Part shown: positions 1 to 8,343 of the stretch, in pieces
How the letters are laid out: each line of letters opens with the position of its first letter
Numbering within the stretch: position 1 is the stretch's first letter
Assembly: GCF_900291015.1 (NCBI RefSeq)
Contig: NZ_OLKL01000006.1
Span: 150,624-214,623 of the forward strand
Source of the DNA: Pseudomonas persica
Lineage (GTDB): Bacteria > Pseudomonadota > Gammaproteobacteria > Pseudomonadales > Pseudomonadaceae
Direction: 5' to 3'
DNA: 64,000 nt
Notes under the pieces: generated by a model
The model's database searches: none
Seen by the model: only the letters and a program-made list of their open reading frames with translations
Told to the model about the DNA's origin: nothing
Position numbers and translations under genes: made by a program

Positions 1-646
1 TCTCGCCGGTGCTGGCCACGCCGTCGTTGACCAGGTGCAGGGCCTCGCGCCACAGGGCTTCGAGCAGGCGGTCGGCGATGAACCCGGGCACTTCCTTGCG
101 CACGTGAAGCGGGCGCATGCCCAGGGCGGTGTAGATGGCCTTGGCGGCTTCGATGGCCTCGGGGGCGGTGCGCTTGCCGCCGACGATTTCCACCAGCGGC
201 AGCAGGTACACCGGGTTGAACGGGTGGCCGACCACGCAGCGTTCTGGGTGGCTGGCCGACTCGTAGAACTCGCTGGGCAGCAAACCCGAAGTGCTGGAAC
301 CGATGATCGCGTCGGGTTTGGCGGCAGCGCTGATCTTTGCGTGCAGGTCGAGTTTCAGGTCCAGGCGCTCTGGCGCGCTTTCCTGGATGAAGTCGGCATC
401 GCGGACGCATTCCTCGATGGTGGCGACGAACTTCAGGCGGTCCTGTGATGCGCCAGGCGCCAGGCCTTGCTTTTCCAGTGCCGGCCAGGCGTTGGCGATG
501 CGCTTGCGCAAGGCCTGTTCGGCGCCCGGCGCCGGGTCCCAGGCGACCACGTCCAGGCCATGGGCCAGGGCGCGGGCGACCCAGCCGCTGCCGATCACGC
601 CACTACCCAGGGCGGCGAAGGTCTTGATCTCGGTGATGAAAGGCAT
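1..646 (-). CDS. cdhA: L-carnitine 3-dehydrogenase, N-terminal part (gene runs off the window)
   Basis: Oxidises L-carnitine to 3-dehydrocarnitine with NAD+, the first step of carnitine catabolism in the cytoplasm. About 215 residues are visible. The start is the ATG at 646 behind an AGGAG box. Residues 14-19 form the GxGxxG dinucleotide-binding turn of the 3-hydroxyacyl-CoA dehydrogenase fold, followed by GW as in carnitine dehydrogenases. The visible part also contains the SSTSG and GHPFNP motifs typical of this fold. The gene follows cdhC by 18 bases on the same strand, so the two are probably co-transcribed. The C-terminal domain and any downstream thioesterase gene lie outside the window. 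The family is clear; the carnitine specificity rests mainly on the cdhC-caiX-cdhR neighbourhood. Confidence 0.93.
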   Translation of the reverse strand, partial: MPFITEIKTFAALGSGVIGSGWVARALAHGLDVVAWDPAPGAEQALRKRIANAWPALEKQGLAPGASQDRLKFVATIEECVRDADFIQESAPERLDLKLDLHAKISAAAKPDAIIGSSTSGLLPSEFYESASHPERCVVGHPFNPVYLLPLVEIVGGKRTAPEAIEAAKAIYTALGMRPLHVRKEVPGFIADRLLEALWREALHLVNDGVASTGE

Positions 647-664
647 ATCGATCTCCTGAATGGA

Positions 665-1549
665 TCAGCGGCGTTTGAGGTTCATCTTTTCCCGGCCTTC
701 GGCCGGGGTCAGCACACGGGCGCCAAGGCGCGAAATGATCTCCACCGCACGCTCGACCAGTTGGCCGTTGCTGGCCAGCACGCCACGGTCGAGGTACAGG
801 TTGTCCTCCAGGCCCACCCGCACGTTGCCACCCAGCAGCACCGCCTGGGCGGCCATCGGCATTTGCATGCGGCCGATGCCGAAGCCGGCCCAGGTGACGT
901 TGGCCGGCAGGTTGTCGACCATCGCCTTCATGGTGGTGGTATCGGCCGGGGCGCCCCACGGGATGCCCAGGCACAGCTGGAACAGTGGGTCGTCGAGCAG
1001 GCCTTCTTTGATCATCTGCTTGGCGAACCACAGGTGGCCGGTGTCGAAGATTTCCAGCTCGGCTTTCACCCCCAGTTCGGTGATGCGCCTGGCGCCGGCG
1101 CGCAGTTGTGCCGGGGTGGAAACGTAGATCGAGTTGCCGTCACCGAAGTTGAGCGTGCCGCAGTCGAGGGTGCAGATTTCCGGCAGCAGTGCTTCGACGT
1201 GGGCCAGACGCTCCAGTGGGCCGATCAGGTCGGTGCCCGCGCCGAATTCCAGCGGTGTTTCACCCGGGCCGATTTCCAGGTCGCCGCCCATGCCGGCGGT
1301 GAGATTGACGATGATGTCCACGTCGGCTTCGCGGATGCGCTCCATGACTTCGCGGTACAGCGCCACGTCACGGCTGAAACGGCCGGTTTGCGGGTCGCGG
1401 ACGTGGCAATGGACCACGGTGGCGCCGGCTTTGGCGGCTTCTACGGCTGACTCGGCGATCTGCTTGGGGGTGACGGGAACAAGGTGGCTTTTCGAGGCGG
1501 TGTCGCCGGCGCCGGTGAGAGCGCAGGTGATGATGACGTCGTGGTTCAT
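665..1549 (-). CDS. cdhC: 3-dehydrocarnitine cleavage enzyme (BKACE family)
   Basis: A 294-residue member of the beta-keto acid cleavage enzyme family. It is expected to condense 3-dehydrocarnitine with acetyl-CoA, giving acetoacetate and glycine betainyl-CoA. The zinc-binding HCH pair is at residues 47-49 within VVHCHVRD, and the late acidic ligand region VGLEDNLY is present, so the metal site looks complete. The start was set at 1549 (MNHDVIITC). The open frame extends upstream to 1612, but that extension translates a REP palindrome and is not conserved coding. Carnitine dehydrogenase lies immediately downstream and the carnitine-binding protein caiX upstream across a REP pair. Together with cdhR this is the carnitine-to-betaine block known from pseudomonads. 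Confidence 0.93.
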   Translation of the reverse strand: MNHDVIITCALTGAGDTASKSHLVPVTPKQIAESAVEAAKAGATVVHCHVRDPQTGRFSRDVALYREVMERIREADVDIIVNLTAGMGGDLEIGPGETPLEFGAGTDLIGPLERLAHVEALLPEICTLDCGTLNFGDGNSIYVSTPAQLRAGARRITELGVKAELEIFDTGHLWFAKQMIKEGLLDDPLFQLCLGIPWGAPADTTTMKAMVDNLPANVTWAGFGIGRMQMPMAAQAVLLGGNVRVGLEDNLYLDRGVLASNGQLVERAVEIISRLGARVLTPAEGREKMNLKRR

Positions 1550-1575
1550 GGCGGGGTCCTTGTGGTGTCTGTGGT

Positions 1576-1671
1576 GGCCTTTTCGCGGGTGAACCCGCTC
1601 CCACAGGAGCACCGTGGTGTTCCTGGCATGCGCGTAACCTGTGGGAGCGGGTTTACCCGCGAAGGGGCCGG
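1576..1671. repeat. REP pair, GCGGGT-type, between cdhC and caiX
   Basis: Two inverted REP copies, 1576-1607 and 1638-1671, each built on the palindromic core GCGGGTGAACCCGC or GCGGGTTTACCCGC next to a CTCCCACAGG tail. The right copy ends one base before the caiX stop codon. In a caiX-cdhC transcript it would form a stable hairpin. Confidence 0.9.
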
Positions 1672-1672
1672 A

Positions 1673-2617
1673 TCAGTTGGTGCTGAGCTTGAGGTTGTCG
1701 GCAGCTGGCTTGCCATCGAAGGTGGTCACACCCTCCAGCCAGCGGGCCTTGTCCTCGGGGTGGTCCTTGAGCCACTGGCGGGCCGATTCCAGCGCATCCT
1801 TGTGGTCGAGCAGCGGCTGCATCATGCGGCTCTCGTCTTCAGCGCTGAAGTTCAGGTTGGCCAGCAGGCGGTGGGCGTTGGGGCAGCGTTCGGCGTAGTC
1901 CGGCGCGGTCACTGTCCACACTGTCGCGCGGCCTTCGTCAGGGCCCAGGGCGTCCTGGCTGTCGCCCAGGTAGACCATGTCGATGTTCACGTTCATCGGG
2001 TGCGGTGCCCAGCCGAAGAACACCACGGCCTCGTTGCGCCGCACTGCGCGGTCAACGGCGGCGAGCATGCCGGCCTCGCTGGACTCGACCAGCTGGAACT
2101 TGCCCAGGCCGAACTGGTTCTTGGCGATCATCGCCTTGATCTGGGTGTTGGCGCCGGAGCCCGGTTCGATGCCGTAGATTTTCCCGCCCAGTTCCTTTTC
2201 GAACTTGTGGATGTCGGCGAAGGTCTTCAGGCCCTTGTCGGCCAGGTACTTGGGCACCGCCAGGGTGGCGCGGGCGTCTTCCAGGCTGGGCTTGTCGAGC
2301 ACCTTGACCTGCTTGGCGTCGACGAACGGGGTGATGGTCTGGGTCATGATCGGGTTCCAGTAACCCAGGAACATGTCCAGGCGTTTGTCGCGGATGCCAG
2401 CGAAGATGATCTGCTGCGAAGCGCTGGTCTGTTTGGTCTGGTAGCCAAGGCCATCGAGCAGCACCTGGGCCATGGCGCTGGTGGCGATGACGTCGGTCCA
2501 GTTGACCACGCCCAGACGGACGTTCTTGCAGGCCACGGGTTCCGCGGCATACAGCGGGGAAGCGACGATAGTGGTCAGGGCTACGGATAACAGGCTGCGG
2601 CGGATCAAGCGTTGCAT
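1673..2617 (-). CDS. caiX: Periplasmic carnitine-binding protein of an ABC transporter
   Basis: A 314-residue OpuAC-type substrate-binding protein that delivers carnitine to an ABC importer. The N-terminus is a classic signal peptide: a basic start, a hydrophobic core, and a likely cut after the AA near residue 25. Tryptophans in NWTDV, GYWNP and GWAPHPMN are placed like the aromatic cage residues that hold quaternary ammonium groups in betaine- and choline-binding proteins. No permease or ATPase gene is adjacent. CaiX of P. aeruginosa is known to borrow the choline transporter core, and the isolated gene here fits that. It diverges from cdhR, and the shared spacer holds a palindrome at 2691-2716. 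Confidence 0.9.
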   Translation of the reverse strand: MQRLIRRSLLSVALTTIVASPLYAAEPVACKNVRLGVVNWTDVIATSAMAQVLLDGLGYQTKQTSASQQIIFAGIRDKRLDMFLGYWNPIMTQTITPFVDAKQVKVLDKPSLEDARATLAVPKYLADKGLKTFADIHKFEKELGGKIYGIEPGSGANTQIKAMIAKNQFGLGKFQLVESSEAGMLAAVDRAVRRNEAVVFFGWAPHPMNVNIDMVYLGDSQDALGPDEGRATVWTVTAPDYAERCPNAHRLLANLNFSAEDESRMMQPLLDHKDALESARQWLKDHPEDKARWLEGVTTFDGKPAADNLKLSTN

Positions 2618-2690
2618 GGTGGCTCTCCATCGGCAGGGCGTTTTTTATAGGGGCCGGCCTCTCTGGGCCGTGTGAACACGCTACGCTGCT

Positions 2691-2716
2691 GCCAGGGTGG
2701 AAAATCGCACCCTGGC
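2691..2716. promoter_or_regulatory. Palindromic operator candidate between caiX and cdhR
   Basis: Perfect 9-base inverted repeat GCCAGGGTG / CACCCTGGC with an 8-base spacer, in the divergent caiX-cdhR spacer. It lies 46 bases upstream of the chosen cdhR start. An alternative upstream GTG start for cdhR (2697) would fall inside it, which argues against that start. The binding protein is unknown; CdhR itself is the obvious candidate. Confidence 0.6.
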
Positions 2717-2762
2717 GACCAACACTTGCACGGAGGCGACCACCTTTGCCGTGGAGCATGCA

Positions 2763-3707
2763 ATGCCGCAAATCATTCATTTCCTGTTGTTGCCCGGCTT
2801 CTCGGCCATGGGTTTCATCAGTGCCCTGGAGCCACTGCGGGTGGCCAACCGCTTCAAGGGCCCGTTGTATCGCTGGCAGGTATTGAGCCTGGATGGCGGG
2901 GCGGTGCAGGCCAGCAATGGCATGTCGGTTAACGCCGATGCGGCGCTGGCCGCGGGCGAGCCTGGCGGCACCCTGCTGATCGTCGCCGGTTTCGAGCCGC
3001 TGGCCTGTTACGGGCCGACGCTGCAGCAGGCGCTACGCCGGCTGGACCATGAGGGGGTGGTTCTGGGTGGTATCGATACCGGCGCGGTGGTGCTGGCCGA
3101 GGCCGGCCTGCTCGACGGCCACCGCGCCACCGTGCACTGGGAGGCGCTGGAGGCGTTCAAGGAGAACTACCCGAACCTGCAGGCGACCCAGGAGCTGTTC
3201 GAGATCGACCGGCGGCGTATCACCTGTGCCGGTGGCACTGCTTCGATCGACCTGATGCTCGACCTGATTGCCCAGGCCCATGGCAGTGAACTGGCGGTGC
3301 AGGTGTCGGAGCAATTCGTGCTCGGACGTATCCGTCAGCGACAGGACCACCAGCGCATGCAGATCGCCAGCCGCTATGGCATCAGCAACAAGAAGCTGGT
3401 GAAGGTGATTGGTGAAATGGAGCGCAACACCGAGCAGCCGCTCAATACCCAGGTGCTGGCCGAAGCGGTGCAGGTGACCCGGCGCCAGCTGGAGCGGCTG
3501 TTCCGTGTGCACCTGGATGACACACCCAGTGGGTTCTATTTGCGACTGCGCCTGGACAAGGCCAGGCAGTTGTTGCGCCAGACCGACATGAGTGTGCTGG
3601 AGGTGGGGGTGGCGTGCGGGTTCGAATCGGCTTCGTACTTTACCCGCTGCTACCGGGCCCGCTATCAGCGCTGCCCGCGGGAGGACCGCTTGGCCCGGGT
3701 GGTTTGA
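2763..3707 (+). CDS. cdhR: AraC-family carnitine-responsive regulator (GATase1-like/AraC)
   Basis: A 314-residue transcriptional regulator with two parts. Residues about 1-190 are a DJ-1/PfpI (GATase1-like) domain, and about 215-310 are the AraC/XylS double helix-turn-helix, seen as VTRRQLERLFR and LEVGVACGFESASYFTRCYRARY. This architecture is shared by GbdR, CdhR and related pseudomonad regulators of quaternary amines. The ATG at 2763 has GGAG six bases upstream. A longer frame from GTG 2697 exists but overlaps a palindrome. The position, divergent from caiX-cdhC-cdhA, supports the role of carnitine-dependent activator. Confidence 0.9.
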   Translation: MPQIIHFLLLPGFSAMGFISALEPLRVANRFKGPLYRWQVLSLDGGAVQASNGMSVNADAALAAGEPGGTLLIVAGFEPLACYGPTLQQALRRLDHEGVVLGGIDTGAVVLAEAGLLDGHRATVHWEALEAFKENYPNLQATQELFEIDRRRITCAGGTASIDLMLDLIAQAHGSELAVQVSEQFVLGRIRQRQDHQRMQIASRYGISNKKLVKVIGEMERNTEQPLNTQVLAEAVQVTRRQLERLFRVHLDDTPSGFYLRLRLDKARQLLRQTDMSVLEVGVACGFESASYFTRCYRARYQRCPREDRLARVV

Positions 3708-3721
3708 TTTCCTCCTGTTCT

Positions 3722-3797
3722 GGCCTCTTCGCGGGTACTGCGCAACGCTCACAGGCGGCGAGGTCCTGTGGGAGCGGGTTTACCCGCGAAGAGGCCA
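3722..3797. repeat. REP pair at the cdhR / lprI-like convergent junction
   Basis: Inverted REP pair between two converging genes. The right copy (3765-3797) is canonical. The left copy keeps both ends, but its palindromic core has been replaced by unrelated bases. It may act as a transcript-end structure for both genes. Confidence 0.8.
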
Positions 3798-3805
3798 GAG
3801 CAGGT

Positions 3806-4207
3806 TTACTGCTGGCCGATGGACTGCAGGTACTCCGAACGGTCATCACTGCGCTGCGCCACGCAGGTATCCCACGCCGCCTGGAACGCCTTGCTGCCGG
3901 GCTTCTCGGCATAGGTCTCGACCTTGCAATCAGCATCGCGCAACTGTGTCCACAGCTTCTCGGCGGCGTCCATGCGCCCGACCAGGGCGCTGGCCTGGTC
4001 GCTTTCGTCGGCATACTGGTCGCGGATGCGCTGGATCAGTTCGTCATACGCCGCTTTCAGCTCGCGCTCGGCGGTCTGCTTGTTGAACGCCGCGCAGGCG
4101 TAGCTCTGCTGGTCGGTCTCGACGTTGTCGCACGGGGTGCTTTCCTCCTCGCCGGCCTGGGCGCCCGATACGACAGCCAGCAGTACCAGCCATGCCATTG
4201 ATTTCAT
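3806..4207 (-). CDS. LprI-like secreted protein (DUF1311)
   Basis: A 133-residue predicted periplasmic protein. It has a signal peptide (MKSMAWLVLLAVVSGAQAG) and a mature region with four cysteines and the helical DUF1311 pattern (CAAFNKQTAERELKAAYDELI). Members of this family include LprI, a lysozyme inhibitor of mycobacteria; whether this protein inhibits lysozyme cannot be read from sequence. The start was set at 4207, where a strong GAGGAG box precedes the ATG. The frame could extend to 4264, but that would bury the signal peptide. It stands alone between cdhR and the dgc operon. Confidence 0.8.
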   Translation of the reverse strand: MKSMAWLVLLAVVSGAQAGEEESTPCDNVETDQQSYACAAFNKQTAERELKAAYDELIQRIRDQYADESDQASALVGRMDAAEKLWTQLRDADCKVETYAEKPGSKAFQAAWDTCVAQRSDDRSEYLQSIGQQ

Positions 4208-4415
4208 CCGTTTTCTCCTCAACAGGCTGACGAATCGCTGGGATTCTCGCTCAGCCGAGGGCAAGGCGGTAGCTCCCTGACGAAATGTTCATAAAGCCGC
4301 CGCAAACGTCGTTATCGAGACTGTCTCTCATCGCCAGAGGCCGCGGTCAATGCCTCAGAACAGGCGTGTTGTCGCGCATTGACGCTTTCGGCAAACCCCC
4401 TGTCGTTTTTGCATC

Positions 4416-4459
4416 GGGGCGCCTTTGGGCACAGGCATATGCTGGCCCCAAAGCGCCGG
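4416..4459. promoter_or_regulatory. Imperfect inverted repeat upstream of the dipeptidase-like gene
   Basis: Left arm GGCGCCTTTGGG (from 4419) and right arm CCCCAAAGCGCC pair with one bulged base around a 16-base centre. It lies about 45-90 bases upstream of the ATG at 4505, in a 297-base spacer that otherwise shows nothing. This is a plausible operator for the betaine-responsive operon; no regulator is assigned. Confidence 0.4.
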
Positions 4460-4504
4460 CAATAAGGTTTGGCGCAAACCCATTCAATAAAAGGGGACAG
4501 CCTG

Positions 4505-5482
4505 ATGAGCCCAGCCGAACTTCACGCCGACAGCATCGTCATCGACGGCCTGATCATTGCCAAATGGAACCGCGAGCTGTTCGAGGACATGCGCAAAGGC
4601 GGGCTGACTGCGGCCAACTGCACGGTGTCGGTCTGGGAAGGCTTCAAGGCTACTGTCGACAACATCGCCGCCAGCCAGAAGCTGATCCGCGACAACAGCG
4701 ACCTGGTGATGCCGGTGCGTACCACCGCTGACATCCGCAGGGCCAAGGAGCTGGGCAAGACCGGCATCCTCTTCGGCTTCCAGAACGCTCACGCCTTCGA
4801 AGACCAGATCGCCTACGTCGACGTGTTCAAGCAGCTGGGCGTGGGCATCGTGCAGATGTGCTACAACACCCAGAACCTGGTGGGCACCGGTTGCTATGAG
4901 CGTGACGGCGGCCTGTCGGGCTTCGGCCGCGAGATCGTCGCCGAAATGAACCGTGTCGGCATCATGTGCGACCTGTCCCACGTCGGCTCCAAAACCTCCG
5001 AAGAAGTCATCCTCGAGTCGAAAAAGCCGGTCTGCTATTCGCACTGCCTGCCTTCGGGCCTGAAAGAGCACCCGCGCAACAAGTCGGACGAAGAGCTGAA
5101 GTTCATCGCCGACCACGGCGGCTTCGTTGGCGTGACCATGTTCGCGCCGTTCCTGGCCAAGGGCATCGACTCGACCATCGACGACTACGCCGAGGCCATC
5201 GAGTACACCATGAACATCGTCGGTGAAGACGCCATCGGTATCGGTACCGACTTCACCCAGGGCCACGGCCAGGACTTTTTCGAGTACCTGACCCACGACA
5301 AGGGCTACGCCCGTCGCCTGACCAACTTCGGCAAGATCATCAACCCGCTGGGCATCCGTACCGTGGGCGAATTCCCCAACCTCACCGAAACCTTGCTCAA
5401 GCGCGGCCACTCCGAGCGCGTGGTGCGCAAGATCATGGGCGAGAACTGGGTCAACGTCCTCAAGGACGTGTGGGGCGAGTAA
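4505..5482 (+). CDS. Membrane-dipeptidase (peptidase M19) homologue with altered metal site
   Basis: A 325-residue TIM-barrel protein of the renal dipeptidase family and first gene of the dgc operon. Such genes accompany dgcA/dgcB in pseudomonads, but no role in betaine breakdown is established. Retained family motifs are DLSHVG (H159), YSHCLPS (H180) and GIGTDF (D249). The usual DGHND pair near the N-terminus reads DGLII here (L16, I18), and the bridging glutamate position reads Q93 in GFQNAH. Three of the expected dizinc ligands therefore appear to be lost, and classical dipeptidase chemistry is doubtful. The start was chosen at ATG 4505 after an AAGGGG box; the frame opens at 4469. No signal peptide was seen, so it is probably cytoplasmic. 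Confidence 0.85.
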   Translation: MSPAELHADSIVIDGLIIAKWNRELFEDMRKGGLTAANCTVSVWEGFKATVDNIAASQKLIRDNSDLVMPVRTTADIRRAKELGKTGILFGFQNAHAFEDQIAYVDVFKQLGVGIVQMCYNTQNLVGTGCYERDGGLSGFGREIVAEMNRVGIMCDLSHVGSKTSEEVILESKKPVCYSHCLPSGLKEHPRNKSDEELKFIADHGGFVGVTMFAPFLAKGIDSTIDDYAEAIEYTMNIVGEDAIGIGTDFTQGHGQDFFEYLTHDKGYARRLTNFGKIINPLGIRTVGEFPNLTETLLKRGHSERVVRKIMGENWVNVLKDVWGE

Positions 5483-5559
5483 GCCGCTCTCCAAGCCTGA
5501 AAGCCCCTGCCAGCAACGCCGGGGCATCCCAAACAAAATTTTTATGGAGTTGAGTTTCC

Positions 5560-6090
5560 ATGGCCAAGATCGCCCCGCAATTGCCAATCGAAGTCGACAG
5601 CGAGACCGGTGTCTGGACCAGCGACGCCCTGCCGATGCTGTATGTGCCGCGCCATTTCTTCGTCAACAACCACATGGGCATCGAAGAAGTCCTGGGCGCT
5701 GACAAGTACGCCGAGATCCTCTACAAGGCCGGCTACAAGTCCGCCTGGCACTGGTGTGAAAAAGAAGCCGAGTGCCATGGTCTGGAAGGCGTGGCGGTGT
5801 TCGAGCACTACATGAAGCGCCTGAGCCAGCGTGGCTGGGGCCTGTTCGAAATCCAGGACATCGACCTCGACAAGGGCACCTGCAGCGTCAAGCTCAAGCA
5901 CTCCGCGTTCGTGTATGTCTATGGCAAGTGCGGCCGCAAGGTCGACTACATGTTCACCGGCTGGTTCGCCGGTGCCATGGACCAGATTCTCGCTGCCCGT
6001 GGCAGCTCGATCCGCACCGTGGCCGAACAGGTCTATGGCGGGTCGGAAGAAGGCCACGAAGATGGCCTGTTCGTCGTCAAGCCGTTGTAA
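5560..6090 (+). CDS. DUF5943 family protein of the dimethylglycine operon
   Basis: A 176-residue soluble protein of unknown function between the dipeptidase homologue and dgcA. The spacing is 77 bases before it and 15 after it, so it is almost certainly co-transcribed. The body (AEILYKAGYKSAWHWCEKEA and, near the end, YMFTGWFAGAMDQILAARG) resembles the small-molecule-binding V4R-like fold, but that is only an impression. Three cysteines are present (CEKEAEC and KCGRK regions) and no signal peptide. GGAG precedes the ATG at suitable distance. Its constant company with dgcA/dgcB suggests a maturation or accessory role for the demethylase. Function not assigned. Confidence 0.85.
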   Translation: MAKIAPQLPIEVDSETGVWTSDALPMLYVPRHFFVNNHMGIEEVLGADKYAEILYKAGYKSAWHWCEKEAECHGLEGVAVFEHYMKRLSQRGWGLFEIQDIDLDKGTCSVKLKHSAFVYVYGKCGRKVDYMFTGWFAGAMDQILAARGSSIRTVAEQVYGGSEEGHEDGLFVVKPL

Positions 6091-6105
6091 GCCGGAGATA
6101 GCGTC

Positions 6106-8166
6106 ATGGCATTCGAAGCAATGTTCCAGCCGATCCAGATCGGCAAACTGACCATCCGCAACCGTGTGCTCAGCACCGCGCACGCCGAGGTCTACGCCAC
6201 TGACGGCGGCATGACGACCGACCGCTACGTGAAGTACTACGAAGAGAAGGCCAAGGGCGGTATCGGCCTGGCGATCTGCGGTGGCTCGTCGGTGGTGGCC
6301 ATCGACAGCCCGCAGGAATGGTGGTCGTCGGTCAACCTGTCGACCGACCGCATCATCCCGCATTTCCAGAACCTGGCTGACGCCATGCACAAGCATGGCG
6401 CCAAGATCATGATCCAGATTACCCACATGGGCCGTCGCTCGCGCTGGGATGGCTTCAACTGGCCGACCCTGATGTCGCCGTCGGGTATCCGTGAACCGGT
6501 GCACCGTGCCACCTGCAAGACCATCGAGGTGGAAGAGATCTGGCGCGTGATCGGCAACTACGCGCAAGCTGCCCGTCGCGCCAAAGAAGGCGGCCTGGAC
6601 GGCGTGGAACTGTCGGCCGTGCACCAGCACATGATCGACCAGTTCTGGAGCCCGCGCGTCAACAAGCGTACCGATGAATGGGGCGGCACCTTCGAAGGCC
6701 GCATGAAGTTCGGCCTGGAAGTACTGAAAGCCGTGCGTGCCGAAGTTGGTGACGACTTCTGCGTGGGCATGCGTATCTGCGGTGACGAGTTCCACCCCGA
6801 TGGCCTCAGCCACGAGGACATGAAGCAGATCGCCGCCTACTACGATGCGACCGGCATGATCGACTTCATCGGCGTGGTCGGCTCGGGTTGCGACACCCAC
6901 AACACCCTGGCCAACGTCATCCCCAACATGAGCTATCCGCCGGAGCCGTTCCTGCACCTGGCGGCCGGCATCAAGGAAGTGGTCAAGGTCCCGGTGCTGC
7001 ACGCGCAGAACATCAAGGACCCGAACCAGGCCACGCGTATCCTTGAAGGCGGCTACGTGGACATGGTCGGCATGACCCGTGCGCACATCGCCGACCCGCA
7101 CCTGATCGCCAAGATCAAGATGGGCCAGATCGACCAGATCAAGCAGTGCGTCGGTGCCAACTACTGCATCGACCGCCAGTACCAGGGCCTGGACGTGCTG
7201 TGCATCCAGAACGCCGCGACCTCCCGTGAATACATGGGCGTGCCGCACATCATCGAGAAGACCACCGGCGCCAAGCGCAAGGTGGTGGTAGTTGGCGCCG
7301 GCCCTGCCGGCATGGAAGCGGCCCGCGTGGCTGCCGAGCGTGGCCACGACGTGACCCTGTTCGAGAAGAAGGAGCAGATCGGCGGGCAGATCACCATCGC
7401 CGCCAAGGCCCCGCAGCGTGACCAGATCGCCGGTATCACCCGCTGGTACCAACTGGAACTGGCACGCCTGAAGGTCGACCTGCGCCTGGGCACCGCCGCC
7501 GACGTGGCCGCCATCCAGGATCTGCGCCCGGACATCATCGTGCTGGCGGTGGGTGGCCATTCCTTCCTGGAGCAGAACGAGCACTGGGGCGCCGCCGAAG
7601 GGCTGGTGGTCAGCAGCTGGGATGTGCTCGACGGCAAGGTTGCGCCGGGCAAGAACGTGCTGGTGTACGACACCATCTGCGAGTTCACCGGCATGTCGGT
7701 GGCTGACTTCATCGCCGACAAGGGCAGCCAGGTCGAGATCGTCACCGACGACATCAAGCCGGGCGTGGCCATGGGTGGTACTACCTTCCCGACCTACTAC
7801 CGCAGCATGTACCCGAAAGAAGTGATCATGACCGGCGACATGATGCTGGAAAAGGTCTACCGCGAAGGTGACAAGCTGGTGGCGGTACTGGAGAACGAAT
7901 ACACCGGCGCCAAGGAAGAGCGTGTGGTCGACCAGGTGGTGGTAGAGAACGGCGTGCGTCCTGACGAGCAGCTGTACTACGCCCTGAAGGAAGGTTCGCG
8001 CAACAAAGGCCAGATCGATGTGGAGGCGCTGTTCGCCATCAAGCCACAGCCGATCCTCAGCCAGCCAGGCGAAGGCTACCTGCTGTACCGCATCGGCGAC
8101 TGCGTGGCCCAGCGCAACGTGCATGCGGCGATCTATGACGCCTTGCGCCTGTGCAAGGACTTCTGA
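6106..8166 (+). CDS. dgcA: Dimethylglycine demethylase subunit A (OYE-type flavoenzyme)
   Basis: A 686-residue enzyme that demethylates dimethylglycine to sarcosine. Residues about 5-340 form the Old Yellow Enzyme-type FMN barrel, and about 390-680 a FAD/NAD-type domain (VVVVGAGPAGMEAARVA) as in trimethylamine dehydrogenase. The connecting iron-sulfur segment has cysteines at 348, 354 and 366. The residue at 351, a cysteine in trimethylamine dehydrogenase, is alanine here (CVGANYC). Electrons presumably go to the DgcB and ETF proteins encoded downstream. It starts 15 bases after the DUF5943 gene with a GGAG box. A REP pair separates it from dgcB, which could lower expression of the downstream genes. 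Confidence 0.93.
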   Translation: MAFEAMFQPIQIGKLTIRNRVLSTAHAEVYATDGGMTTDRYVKYYEEKAKGGIGLAICGGSSVVAIDSPQEWWSSVNLSTDRIIPHFQNLADAMHKHGAKIMIQITHMGRRSRWDGFNWPTLMSPSGIREPVHRATCKTIEVEEIWRVIGNYAQAARRAKEGGLDGVELSAVHQHMIDQFWSPRVNKRTDEWGGTFEGRMKFGLEVLKAVRAEVGDDFCVGMRICGDEFHPDGLSHEDMKQIAAYYDATGMIDFIGVVGSGCDTHNTLANVIPNMSYPPEPFLHLAAGIKEVVKVPVLHAQNIKDPNQATRILEGGYVDMVGMTRAHIADPHLIAKIKMGQIDQIKQCVGANYCIDRQYQGLDVLCIQNAATSREYMGVPHIIEKTTGAKRKVVVVGAGPAGMEAARVAAERGHDVTLFEKKEQIGGQITIAAKAPQRDQIAGITRWYQLELARLKVDLRLGTAADVAAIQDLRPDIIVLAVGGHSFLEQNEHWGAAEGLVVSSWDVLDGKVAPGKNVLVYDTICEFTGMSVADFIADKGSQVEIVTDDIKPGVAMGGTTFPTYYRSMYPKEVIMTGDMMLEKVYREGDKLVAVLENEYTGAKEERVVDQVVVENGVRPDEQLYYALKEGSRNKGQIDVEALFAIKPQPILSQPGEGYLLYRIGDCVAQRNVHAAIYDALRLCKDF

Positions 8167-8197
8167 TCGAGAAAAATCGTCACCACCGGGCGCGGTC

Positions 8198-8288
8198 CCT
8201 GTGGGAGCGGGTTCACCCGCGAAAGCGTCAGCACAAGCAACAGCGTTGTCTGATCTGACGCATTCGCGGGTAAACCCGCTCCCACAGG
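8198..8288. repeat. REP pair inside the dgc operon
   Basis: Inverted copies 8198-8229 and 8257-8288 between dgcA and dgcB. Unlike most pairs in the window it sits between genes that function together and point the same way, so it may set differential mRNA stability or attenuate readthrough. Confidence 0.9.
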
Positions 8289-8343
8289 GGGCCAATCCCA
8301 TCTTCAGAGTGGCGCAAGAATCCAGCTGTTGTGGGAGCCTCCC

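Noticed and set aside
2697..2762. Upstream GTG start of cdhR
   Set aside because: It falls inside a perfect palindrome and has no ribosome site, whereas ATG 2763 has GGAG at six bases and starts at the conserved domain.
5542..8301. A 919-residue open frame on the minus strand
   Set aside because: It is antisense to the DUF5943 gene and dgcA, rich in His, Ala, Val, Asp and Gly as expected from reading GC-rich codons backwards, and shows no domain.
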